DNA of 12,959 nt, from the NCBI GenBank assembly GCA_025362415.1, contig JANYGM010000329.1, positions 1 through 12,959 of the forward strand, given 5' to 3'. This DNA comes from a bacterium. Lineage in GTDB: Bacteria > Bacteroidota > Bacteroidia > Cytophagales > Thermonemataceae. A program made the position numbers and the translations under genes. This document shows positions 6,314 through 12,425 of the stretch, piece by piece; within the stretch, counting starts at the first letter, position 1; each line of letters begins with the position of its first letter. The notes beneath the pieces are model-generated. The model saw only the letters and a program-made list of their open reading frames with translations, was not told the origin of the DNA and ran no database searches.

Positions 6314-6931
6314 TTACCAAAAAGAAAAATTAACTGTTATTTGTCCTGTGTAGCCACGCAAAAGGTCTGCATTAGTATTTGGAAAAACATAACCACCGTG
6401 AATATTCACAAATATATTAGGTTTTGCTACTACGTGAAAGCCTGCAACAGGCGTAATTTGAAAAGAAGCACTAAGTTGTTTTTGGGTAATACTACCTATT
6501 TCTACGCCAAAATACGGAATTAAAAAATCACGTTTGGGCGTTCTCTCAAACGAAAAAGTTACCCCTGCAGAATAAGTAAGCATTGTAGCGATATTTTTCT
6601 TGCTACTATTCAAAACACCTAATTTGCCATAAAAACGAACGTGACTTGGTCCTCGTCTGTTATTCTGGTTGATTGCTGAGAAAAATAAAAAATCAATATT
6701 CCCTCCAGAAAAAGTACCTAACGTATCCTCTGATGGTGCATAAACAGTAAATCCTACACCTGGCATAAAATACAAATCTTCATCATTTGTATAATTTTTT
6801 GTTTTCTTTTTGAGTGGGAGGTCGTCTCCATTGTCGGTGCTTGATTGTGCCTGTAGTGTGCTAGTAAGCCCCAAAGATGCTATTAAGCAAATTAGTAAGG
6901 CTGAAATTATTTTTTTTGTTGAAATGTGCAT
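6314..6931 (-). CDS. Exported outer-membrane beta-barrel-like protein
   Basis: This 205-residue protein has a clear signal peptide: basic n-region MHISTKK, a hydrophobic core (about 8-22), and likely cleavage after LQA at residue 28 with Gln at +1. The mature part begins with a polar, Asp/Lys-rich linker (30-52). It then shows alternating hydrophobic/polar strands such as YFMPGVGFTVYAP, HVRFYGKLGVL, MLTYSAGVTFSF, LIPYFGVEIGSI, ITPVAGFHVV and IFVNIHGGYVF. It ends in ITVNFSFW, a terminal aromatic strand typical of small outer-membrane barrels. I cannot assign a family or function. It lies 105 bp upstream of the decarboxylase on the same strand with no evident terminator between them, so read-through is possible. 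Confidence 0.75.
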   Translation of the reverse strand: MHISTKKIISALLICLIASLGLTSTLQAQSSTDNGDDLPLKKKTKNYTNDEDLYFMPGVGFTVYAPSEDTLGTFSGGNIDFLFFSAINQNNRRGPSHVRFYGKLGVLNSSKKNIATMLTYSAGVTFSFERTPKRDFLIPYFGVEIGSITQKQLSASFQITPVAGFHVVAKPNIFVNIHGGYVFPNTNADLLRGYTGQITVNFSFW

Positions 6932-7019
6932 AATTTTTTGAAGGATTTAGAAGGATTTGAGTTAATTGAAGTTATAAAAATTGCGTTAGCATTTTCAAAT
7001 GCAATAGCAAAACGAGTGC

Positions 7020-7027
7020 CAAACCTA
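7020..7027 (-). promoter_or_regulatory. Candidate -7 element for the beta-barrel gene
   Basis: The minus strand reads TAGGTTTG, matching TAnnTTTG. A TTTG lies 15 bases upstream (7043-7046), shorter than the usual 17-23. It would give a leader of roughly 85 bases before the ATG at 6931. Confidence 0.35.
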
Positions 7028-7067
7028 AAATAGTATAAATGCCAAAAGTAAAGTTAATAGAAAATAA

Positions 7068-7103
7068 GTAATTATGAATTTTAAATTGTGAATGAATACA
7101 AAA
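7068..7103. repeat. AATTC-rich intergenic repeat, inverted partner of 2097-2130
   Basis: GAATGAATACAAAA (7090-7103) is the exact reverse complement of 2097-2110. The adjoining AATTTTAAATTGT matches the partner with a few changes. Confidence 0.6.
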
Positions 7104-7241
7104 TACTTATAATCAGTTAATTATGTATCATTATCTCAATAAAGTAGCAATGTCTTTTTCTTTACTTTTATTACTTTTGCAGTTGCCTTCAACTGACAGA
7201 ACATAGATTTTTGAAGGATTTTTTTTTTGAAAGAAAACTCT

Positions 7242-7249
7242 TATATTTG
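7242..7249 (+). promoter_or_regulatory. Candidate -7 element for the aldolase
   Basis: TATATTTG matches TAnnTTTG exactly, 55 bases before the aldolase ATG. It follows a T tract (7219-7228). The nearest upstream TTTG (7226-7229) is only 12 bases away, so the -33 element is uncertain. Confidence 0.5.
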
Positions 7250-7304
7250 CGTAAAAGTAGTATCAAACAAATTCAGGAATATAAATTTAGAAAAAAAGAA
7301 AAAA

Positions 7305-8363
7305 ATGAATTATAACCAAATAACAGAATTATTGGGCAAAGATGCCGACAGTCTTCTCCAACACGAGTGTAAAACTATCAATAAAGCACATTTACACGCT
7401 CCTAGCGACACTTTTATTACTGATGTCTATGCTCATTCTAACCGCAATAACCAAGTTTTGCGCTCTTTGCAGACAATGTTTGGACACGGAAAACTGGCAA
7501 ATACTGGTTATCTTTCTATTTTGCCCGTTGACCAAGGCATAGAACACACTGCAGGGGCATCTTTTGCACCAAATCCTATTTATTTTGACCCTGAAAATAT
7601 CATTAAACTTGCCATAGAAGGCGGTTGCAGTGCAGTTGCAAGCACTTTTGGTGGCTTATCTATGCTCTCACGCAAGTACGCACACAAAATTCCCTTTATT
7701 GTAAAAATCAACCATAATGAGTTGATGACTTATCCCAACAAATATGACCAAATTATGTTTGGTTCTGTAGAATCTGCCTGGAATATGGGTGCAGCAGCCG
7801 TAGGAGCAACTATTTACTTTGGCTCTGAAGAATCTTCTAGACAAATCATAGAAGTTGCTAAGGCATTTGAGCGTGCGCACGAGCTAGGAATGGCTACTAT
7901 TTTATGGTGCTACACTCGCAATAACGCTTTTAAGAAAGATGGGGTAGATTATCACGTAGCAGCAGACCTTACTGGGCAAGCCAACCATTTGGGCGTTACT
8001 ATTCAAGCAGACATCATCAAACAAAAACTTCCTGAAAATAATGGCGGTTTTACGGCAATAAATTTTGCTAAATCTCACCCAAAAATGTATTCAGAACTAT
8101 CTTCAAATCACCCAATTGACCTTTGTCGCTATCAAGTAGCTAATTGTTATATGGGACGTGCTGGACTTATCAATTCTGGGGGAGATTCAAAAGGAGAATC
8201 AGACAAATTGGAAGCTGTACGTACTGCCGTTATCAACAAACGTGCTGGCGGAACAGGTCTTATTATGGGTAGAAAGGCTTTTCAACGTCCAATGGAAGAG
8301 GGAATAGTGCTTTTAAATGCTGTACAAGATGTTTATTTAGCAAAAGAAATTACATTAGCATAG
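7305..8363 (+). CDS. fbaB: Class I fructose-bisphosphate aldolase, DhnA/FbaB type
   Basis: This enzyme interconverts fructose 1,6-bisphosphate with dihydroxyacetone phosphate and glyceraldehyde 3-phosphate through a Schiff-base lysine, serving glycolysis and gluconeogenesis in the cytoplasm. Characteristic segments are GYLSILPVDQGIEH (68-81), FIVKINHNEL (131-140), AAAVGATIYFGSEES (163-177), IQADIIKQKLP (233-243), which carries the candidate Schiff-base lysine (K239, or K241), and GGTGLIMGRKAFQRP near the C-terminus for phosphate binding. The length of 352 residues matches E. coli FbaB (350). The start is the ATG at 7305, preceded by an A-rich stretch. An in-frame TTG at 7227 would translate the promoter's -7 element, so it is rejected. 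The gene appears to be monocistronic, followed by a long repeat-filled spacer. Confidence 0.95.
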   Translation: MNYNQITELLGKDADSLLQHECKTINKAHLHAPSDTFITDVYAHSNRNNQVLRSLQTMFGHGKLANTGYLSILPVDQGIEHTAGASFAPNPIYFDPENIIKLAIEGGCSAVASTFGGLSMLSRKYAHKIPFIVKINHNELMTYPNKYDQIMFGSVESAWNMGAAAVGATIYFGSEESSRQIIEVAKAFERAHELGMATILWCYTRNNAFKKDGVDYHVAADLTGQANHLGVTIQADIIKQKLPENNGGFTAINFAKSHPKMYSELSSNHPIDLCRYQVANCYMGRAGLINSGGDSKGESDKLEAVRTAVINKRAGGTGLIMGRKAFQRPMEEGIVLLNAVQDVYLAKEITLA

Positions 8364-8366
8364 TTT

Positions 8367-8411
8367 TCAATTACGAATTATCAATTACGAATTACGTGGT
8401 TTTTCGTAATT
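8367..8411. repeat. TAATTCGTAATT-type intergenic repeat, copy 2 (inverted)
   Basis: CAATTACGAATTATCAATTACG, continuing into AATTACG, is the reverse-complement arrangement of 405-437. AATTACG (8390-8396) and CGTAATT (8405-8411) form a 7-bp stem with loop TGGTTTTT. It directly follows the aldolase stop and could serve as a weak terminator. Confidence 0.7.
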
Positions 8412-8498
8412 GGATTTTTATTGATGAAAATAATATATCATATATAATAGCTTGATAGTCAAATAATTTGATTATGCTTTTTTATGCCTTTTGAGGGT

Positions 8499-8643
8499 GC
8501 AGGGCAAGTTGTATTTGTAGGGGCTGGGCTTGCCCTGCCCAAATGCGAGAGCAACACGTAGAGCATTATTTAGCTGTTTGTTTATTATGTTGCTTGCGCA
8601 AATGGCTTTCGCAAGTCGGGCTGGGGCAAGCCCAGCCCCTACA
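8499..8643. repeat. GC-rich palindromic repeat with 20-bp inverted arms
   Basis: The arm at 8516-8535 (TGTAGGGGCTGGGCTTGCCC) is the exact reverse complement of 8624-8643. The 88 bp between the arms include a CTTGCG/CGCAAG hairpin (about 8593-8616). A competing hairpin pairs GCAGGGCAAG (8499-8508) with CTTGCCCTGC (8529-8538) and uses part of the left arm, so the two folds are mutually exclusive. It has no coding potential and resembles a REP/MITE-like dispersed element. Confidence 0.75.
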
Positions 8644-8724
8644 TTTTAATACGTTTCCAAATGTCCTACGCCCCCTTTTGAGATAGTCTTTCAAATTTAT
8701 TTATTTTTTGGTTTGATTATTGAT

Positions 8725-8732
8725 TATCTTTG
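8725..8732 (+). promoter_or_regulatory. Candidate -7 element for the secreted-protein gene
   Basis: TATCTTTG matches TAnnTTTG, 51 bases before the ATG at 8784. TTTG at 8707-8710 is 14 bases upstream, slightly too close for a standard -33 element. Confidence 0.45.
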
Positions 8733-8783
8733 AAGTGAACAAATCAAAAATAATAATTTCAAAAACTTATTTTTATCTAAAAA

Positions 8784-9623
8784 ATGAAAAAGATTATTCA
8801 ATTTCCACCAAAAACATTGCTAAAATCTCTGTTTTTAATGTTTTTTCTAACTTTTTTTGCATATCAAATCAAAGCTGACTGTTTTGGCAATGGTTTTATG
8901 GCTTTTGTATTACAAAATGACTCCAAACAAATGCCTATTATTGTTCTGCAAGGATATGCAGGTAGCCAACCTGTTATTTTTGAGCTTAACAAAAAATATC
9001 CTATTTATCTGAAAAATGGTAAAAACAAAATCAAACTTATTGTAAAAGAAATCAATGTAGGGCAATTTATGCTTACGCAGGCTATTCTTATGGCAGAAGA
9101 AAAACTTGTTATTGGACAAGAATACCTAGTAATTATTGATAATCTTTCAGAAGAACAAAAACTTAACCGTTTTGATACAAAAATGCCTGCTAATCAGGTA
9201 ACAAAATTTGTGGCTGGTGCAGGAAAAGACATGAATAAAGATGCTAAAAAACTTTTTGCATCAAGCCCAAAAGAGGTTAGCAAAGATTTTGTTATGTTTG
9301 GTTGTGGACCTGCTATGCACATTACGTTTGATTTGACTAATAAAAATGCAACAGTAATTACTGCATCACCAGAAACAACAGAAGTTTTAGTAAAAACAAC
9401 TGTAAAAGACCTTAAAACAGGCAAAGAAACCACTTATTACTTGCCAACTTCTAATAATCAGATTAGTATAGGACACGGTATGTGTGAAGGTGCTTTTGTT
9501 TTTGATAGTGAAAGTGAATACGAAGTGAAATTTGCACTAACAGATTTCTCTAAAAATACTAAAATATGGGAAAGTGAGAAAGTAAAGTTTACGTCTCCCA
9601 CAGAAAAAAATAGTAAAAATTAA
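8784..9623 (+). CDS. Secreted protein of unknown function
   Basis: I do not recognise this 279-residue protein. It begins with a long basic n-region (MKKIIQFPPKTLLK) and a hydrophobic core (SLFLMFFLTFFAYQ), with probable cleavage after KA at residue 31. The mature form would start with Asp-Cys. Because the Cys is at +2, it does not fit a lipobox, so I call it secreted rather than lipoprotein. Three cysteines are visible (C33, C174 in FGCGP, C234 in GMCEG). The body alternates short beta-strand-like segments (IIVLQGYAG, IKLIVKEI, YLVIIDN, EVLVKTTVKDL, EYEVKFALTDF). The Ala/Lys-rich middle (about 133-165) may be a linker between two beta-rich halves. It is transcribed alone, with its own -7-like site and a strong terminator. 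Confidence 0.75.
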   Translation: MKKIIQFPPKTLLKSLFLMFFLTFFAYQIKADCFGNGFMAFVLQNDSKQMPIIVLQGYAGSQPVIFELNKKYPIYLKNGKNKIKLIVKEINVGQFMLTQAILMAEEKLVIGQEYLVIIDNLSEEQKLNRFDTKMPANQVTKFVAGAGKDMNKDAKKLFASSPKEVSKDFVMFGCGPAMHITFDLTNKNATVITASPETTEVLVKTTVKDLKTGKETTYYLPTSNNQISIGHGMCEGAFVFDSESEYEVKFALTDFSKNTKIWESEKVKFTSPTEKNSKN

Positions 9624-9637
9624 GTGTATAAAAATAA

Positions 9638-9666
9638 AAAACTCCACTGCAAAGCGGTGGAGTTTT
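9638..9666. terminator. Strong rho-independent terminator
   Basis: AAAACTCCACTGC (9638-9650) pairs with GCGGTGGAGTTTT (9654-9666), giving 13 pairs including one G:T, around an AAA loop. The A tract on one side and T tract on the other make it bidirectional. It lies 14 bp after the secreted-protein stop and before the convergent PA2169-type gene. Confidence 0.88.
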
Positions 9667-9733
9667 CCTAAATTAGTAACTATTATCTCTATCTAAAATC
9701 CAATCTTATCAAACTATCTTTCTCTCTATCTTG

Positions 9734-10207
9734 TTATTTTTTTGCGTCAGATGCTACCGCAGCAGCATCACACATACTTTTAACTACTTCGTGGTCTGCT
9801 TTGAGAAATAAAAGTTGTGCTTGCAACATTATTTGTTGCAAAGCGGAAAATTCCTCAATATTATTTTTGAGTTGGTCTTTATAAATATCTATAGCCACAT
9901 TTTCTCCATACTCGCAAGAATCCAAAATCAATTTACGGTCATTTCCTGTGAGGGCTGCTTTTACGTCCATCCACACTCTAAAAAATTTCCCTGTAATGCG
10001 TGTGCCTTCAACAGGCGTACCACCTAATTTGCTAACTTCTTGCACAAGTTCTGCTTTATTTTTGTGACTTGTTTGACCAAGTTTATAGAACAAAGTTTGA
10101 AGTTCTGTTTCTTTCGTTTCTTTTGAAGCAGTTTCGTAGCCTTCAATTCTGTCGTTATTGATTTCAATGAGCGTATTAAGTACCTCAAGTGTTTTTTCGT
10201 TGTTCAT
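9734..10207 (-). CDS. PA2169-family four-helix-bundle protein (DUF2383)
   Basis: This 157-residue, all-helical protein has the family pattern LNTLIEINNDRIEGYETASKE at the N-terminus (10-30), a second helix LQTLFYKLGQTSHKNKAELVQEV, and a Gly-rich turn (KLGGTPVEGT). Helices then follow that contain ITGKFFRVWMDVKAALTG, ILDSCEYGENVAIDIYKD and FSALQQIMLQAQLLFLKADHEVVKSM. This ferritin-like arrangement is annotated as DUF2383 and has no established biochemical role. Acidic residues recur in the helices (E22, E25, E103 region, D138), but I cannot show that they bind metal. The A/D/K-rich tail is short and probably disordered. The ATG at 10207 is the only sensible start. No clear TAnnTTTG site lies upstream; the nearest match is CACCTTTG. 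Confidence 0.85.
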   Translation of the reverse strand: MNNEKTLEVLNTLIEINNDRIEGYETASKETKETELQTLFYKLGQTSHKNKAELVQEVSKLGGTPVEGTRITGKFFRVWMDVKAALTGNDRKLILDSCEYGENVAIDIYKDQLKNNIEEFSALQQIMLQAQLLFLKADHEVVKSMCDAAAVASDAKK

Positions 10208-10339
10208 TTTCGTGATGTTTATTTTTAGTCGTTATTTTGTCTTTATTTGTTGGCTCAAAGGTGAGCGTTTTTTAGGGTTTTCCTTTTACAAAATTTCAAG
10301 GAAAAATTACATTATTCTCACTTTTAGTGTTTTCTTACC

Positions 10340-10370
10340 AAAAAATGTGGTTTGTTGGAACACAAACCAC
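10340..10370 (-). terminator. Rho-independent terminator after the DUF1015 gene
   Basis: Read on the minus strand, GTGGTTTGT pairs with ACAAACCAC (9 bp) around a 6-base loop, and ATTTTTT follows immediately. It lies about 85 bp downstream of the DUF1015 stop and upstream of the PA2169-type gene, so the two minus-strand genes are probably separate transcripts. Confidence 0.72.
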
Positions 10371-10389
10371 GAAGGTAAAATATCTAAAA

Positions 10390-10409
10390 TGGTGGCATTT
10401 ATGCCACCA
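10390..10409. other. Second hairpin in the DUF1015 3' region
   Basis: TGGTGGCA/TGCCACCA forms a perfect 8-bp stem with a TTTA loop, 19 bp from the terminator hairpin. On the minus strand it comes first and is followed by a TTTT run. It may be a tandem terminator or an mRNA 3'-end stabilising structure. Confidence 0.5.
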
Positions 10410-10452
10410 CAAACGAGAAAAGAACATTACTAGAGGATTTAGGGGCTATTTT

Positions 10453-11766
10453 TTAAAATAATTTATCCACCAATTTGGTCATTTCTTTGTCGTCAATACT
10501 GCCAAAAAGAAAGCCACAAATCACTTTTGGATAAAAATAAGTTGATTTTTGGGGCAAAGTATAACCACTTTCACAAACTTTTTTGATAGTTTCCATTGGT
10601 ACATCTTGTGTGATAAGTGCCATTTGTGCTTGCCCTAAGTGTACCTTTTCCATACATTCAGAAAAACTACGAGAGAAAGAAATGTTTTCAGAAGCACGCT
10701 GGTCTTTGCCCAAAATGCCCAGACAACGCTCCAAAACGAAATAATGCAAAACAGTCAAATCTAACTCTTTCATTATTAGAGGGAAATTCCAAGAAATAGT
10801 ATCAAAAACTTCTGGTTTTAGTCTAATTTTAAAAGATTTTTCCTTCAATACAAGCCCAAAAGTCCACTTTTTGCCCGAAATTTGGTGATTTATTTCGTAA
10901 GCATCTTCAGTTTCTTTCAAGATAAAATATTTCTCTAATTTCTCCAAAAAAGCATTTTCATCAAAATCAGAAAGCCCTAAAATAAGCCTGTGTGTAGGCA
11001 AAATACGCAAATCATCAGATTCTGTATTGGTAAGATACATCAAATGAAAATTGTATAATTCTTTTCCAGTATGATTTGGATTTAGTTTAGTTTGTGCTTT
11101 TCTAAATTCCAACGAACTCGTATAACGGTGATGCCCATCTGCCAAAATAATTTTCTTTTGAGCAATATTATTGATAAATTTGTCTATGATATTTTTGTCG
11201 TGAATGACTGCCAAAACATCTCTAACTCCTTGATAATCTTCAGTTTCATAAATAGGCATTGTCATTGCATCGTCCATAAAAACTTCTAATTCGTGGGTTT
11301 CGTCTGTGTATAACCCGTGTGTGGGCGCAGCATTCATAAGTGTAGCTGCAAGTATTTGGGTACGGTCATTTACGGCGTGAGGAATAGTATTTTCGTGGCG
11401 CAAAATCACATTTTCATCAAAATCATAAGCACGAATATTACACACAAAGCCTTTTCTAATATATTCTTTATGACTTCCAGAAAGCGTAAAATATTGATAA
11501 TAAACATAAATAGCAGGCAAATTATCTTGTTGGATAATATTATTTATCTTCCAATTTTCTAGTGTTTTGCTAACATTTTCATAGCTACCAGCCTCATTTG
11601 GAGCATTTTGTGGCACAGAAATATGAATACTATTTTTTGGGTTTCCGTACAACAAAGCACGCTGTTTGGCAGAAACCACATCAAAAAGCGGTGAAACAAG
11701 TTCAGAAAGGTCGTTTGTAAGGTCTGGAGCATATCTCCAAGCACGCAAAGGTCTGATTTCAGCCAT
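10453..11766 (-). CDS. DUF1015 family protein
   Basis: This 437-residue, apparently soluble protein matches the DUF1015 family along its length. It opens with IRPLRAWRYAPDL and VSPLFDVVS (25-32), where many homologues have SPPYDV. RHENTIPHAVNDR (123-135) follows, then the most conserved block LADGHHRYTSSLEFR (208-222). Further on, LRILPTHRLI and a C-terminal part with the LHYFVLERCLGI segment also fit. The size is as expected (about 400-440). In other Bacteroidota and in Firmicutes, homologues often sit near serine-biosynthesis genes (serC/serA). No such gene is adjacent here, so that link is not supported by this window. The catalytic role is not known to me; the H-H-R cluster suggests a phosphate or nucleotide site, which is inference. 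The ATG at 11766 is well placed at the first conserved residue. Confidence 0.88.
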   Translation of the reverse strand: MAEIRPLRAWRYAPDLTNDLSELVSPLFDVVSAKQRALLYGNPKNSIHISVPQNAPNEAGSYENVSKTLENWKINNIIQQDNLPAIYVYYQYFTLSGSHKEYIRKGFVCNIRAYDFDENVILRHENTIPHAVNDRTQILAATLMNAAPTHGLYTDETHELEVFMDDAMTMPIYETEDYQGVRDVLAVIHDKNIIDKFINNIAQKKIILADGHHRYTSSLEFRKAQTKLNPNHTGKELYNFHLMYLTNTESDDLRILPTHRLILGLSDFDENAFLEKLEKYFILKETEDAYEINHQISGKKWTFGLVLKEKSFKIRLKPEVFDTISWNFPLIMKELDLTVLHYFVLERCLGILGKDQRASENISFSRSFSECMEKVHLGQAQMALITQDVPMETIKKVCESGYTLPQKSTYFYPKVICGFLFGSIDDKEMTKLVDKLF

Positions 11767-11839
11767 TTTTGATTATGTTTTAAAGAAATTTTTGAGAATA
11801 AAATTTAATTAGTAATGAATTGTAAATAACTTCCTACTA

Positions 11840-11872
11840 AACTTTCCAAAAGTTTCCAACTTTTGGAAAGTT
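11840..11872. repeat. Isolated 14-bp perfect hairpin (AACTTTCC...GGAAAGTT)
   Basis: AACTTTCCAAAAGT (11840-11853) pairs perfectly with ACTTTTGGAAAGTT (11859-11872) around the loop TTCCA. It lies in the divergent spacer between the DUF1015 gene and the small-gene pair, so it is not placed to terminate either. Similar AACTTTCCAAAAGTT palindromes are, to my recollection, dispersed in several Bacteroidota genomes. Confidence 0.75.
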
Positions 11873-11935
11873 ACGCCCAAGAACGCTTGTTTATTTTGGA
11901 AATTAGTATCTTATTTCCAATACATTACTTACTGA

Positions 11936-11967
11936 TTTGGTATTTTCTTAAAAAAGAGTTATTTTTG
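11936..11967 (+). promoter_or_regulatory. Bacteroidota-type promoter for the small-gene pair
   Basis: TTTG (11936-11939), a 20-base spacer and TATTTTTG (11960-11967) match both elements and the spacing of the Bacteroidota consensus (TTTG/TTG, N17-23, TAnnTTTG). The first ATG follows 31 bases later. This is the most complete promoter match found in the window. Confidence 0.6.
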
Positions 11968-11998
11968 AAAAGTGATTTAGAACTTTTACAAAAATTCA

Positions 11999-12184
11999 AT
12001 GACAAATAGAGAAATAGAACTATTGATAATGCTTAAAGAAGTTGATTTGAAGAATGTAAAAGTTGTTTTACAAATTCAATTCAAAAATTTAACACAAGAA
12101 CGAATAGATTTCTATTTGGATAGAATACTAAAAATTCAGCAAGAAATAAACGAACTTAACGAACTTAATAACAATGATTACTAA
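11999..12184 (+). CDS. Small helical protein of unknown function (61 aa), first of an overlapping pair
   Basis: I do not recognise this 61-residue protein. It has no signal peptide or membrane segment. Residues 3-15 (NREIELLIMLKEV) and 30-56 are predicted helical by pattern. The C-terminal helix is rich in Glu, Leu and Asn (LDRILKIQQEINELNELNNN) and could form a coiled coil. Support for a real gene comes from the well-spaced promoter 31 bp upstream, the ATG start, and the 11-bp overlap with the next gene in another frame, which suggests translational coupling. A toxin-antitoxin or regulatory role is possible from size and layout alone but is not supported by any motif. Confidence 0.6.
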   Translation: MTNREIELLIMLKEVDLKNVKVVLQIQFKNLTQERIDFYLDRILKIQQEINELNELNNNDY

Positions 12185-12419
12185 AACAGTCCACGAAAAA
12201 CAAATGTCTTCCTTTTTCTATAAGTTAGACAACGCCAATGGAGAAGTAGAAATATTGCCTATTTTGACAGAAATGAACAACTATATTGACAATATCAATG
12301 ATGAAAAAGAGAAGTCTTTTGCATCAGAAAGCTTTAATTATTATCTTGCAAAACGCATTTCTCGCATTGAAGATGATGTACAAAGAATAAAACAATATAA
12401 AAATGAATATGCGTTATAA
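12174..12419 (+). CDS. Small helical protein of unknown function (81 aa), second of the pair
   Basis: This acidic, helical 81-residue protein overlaps the preceding gene by 11 bases. Its ATG lies in the last codons of the first gene, so translation is probably coupled. The sequence shows an N-terminal helix (KQMSSFFYKLDNA), a central segment ILPILTEMNNYIDNINDEKEK, and a charged C-terminal helix (AKRISRIEDDVQRIKQYKNEY). There are no cysteines, catalytic motifs, signal peptide or membrane segment. It ends 6 bp before the stop of the convergent nuclease-like gene. I cannot assign a function. Confidence 0.6.
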   Translation: MITKTVHEKQMSSFFYKLDNANGEVEILPILTEMNNYIDNINDEKEKSFASESFNYYLAKRISRIEDDVQRIKQYKNEYAL

Positions 12420-12425
12420 TTGTTT

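Larger units (their letters stand above)
6932..7304. other. Divergent spacer between the beta-barrel and aldolase genes (373 bp)
   Basis: This region contains no supported gene. It holds a minus-strand -7-like site (7020-7027), an AATTC-rich repeat (7068-7103), and the aldolase promoter region with a T10 tract and TATATTTG (7242-7249). The repeated AGGATTTAGAAGGATTTGA near 6943-6961 lies just upstream of the beta-barrel ATG. Confidence 0.6.
8364..8783. other. 420-bp gene-free spacer filled with repeats
   Basis: No coding region is supported here. The spacer contains, in order, a TAATTCGTAATT array (8367-8411), a short AT-rich stretch, a GC-rich palindromic element (8499-8643), and the promoter region of the secreted-protein gene. 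The GC-rich block contrasts strongly with its AT-rich surroundings. Confidence 0.7.

Noticed and set aside
7227..7304. N-terminal extension of the aldolase from TTG 7227
   Set aside because: It would translate the promoter's TATATTTG element and an A-rich leader. The length from ATG 7305 already matches the family.
11999..12419. Firm toxin-antitoxin annotation for the small-gene pair
   Set aside because: Only size and overlap suggest it; neither protein shows a recognisable toxin fold or DNA-binding motif.
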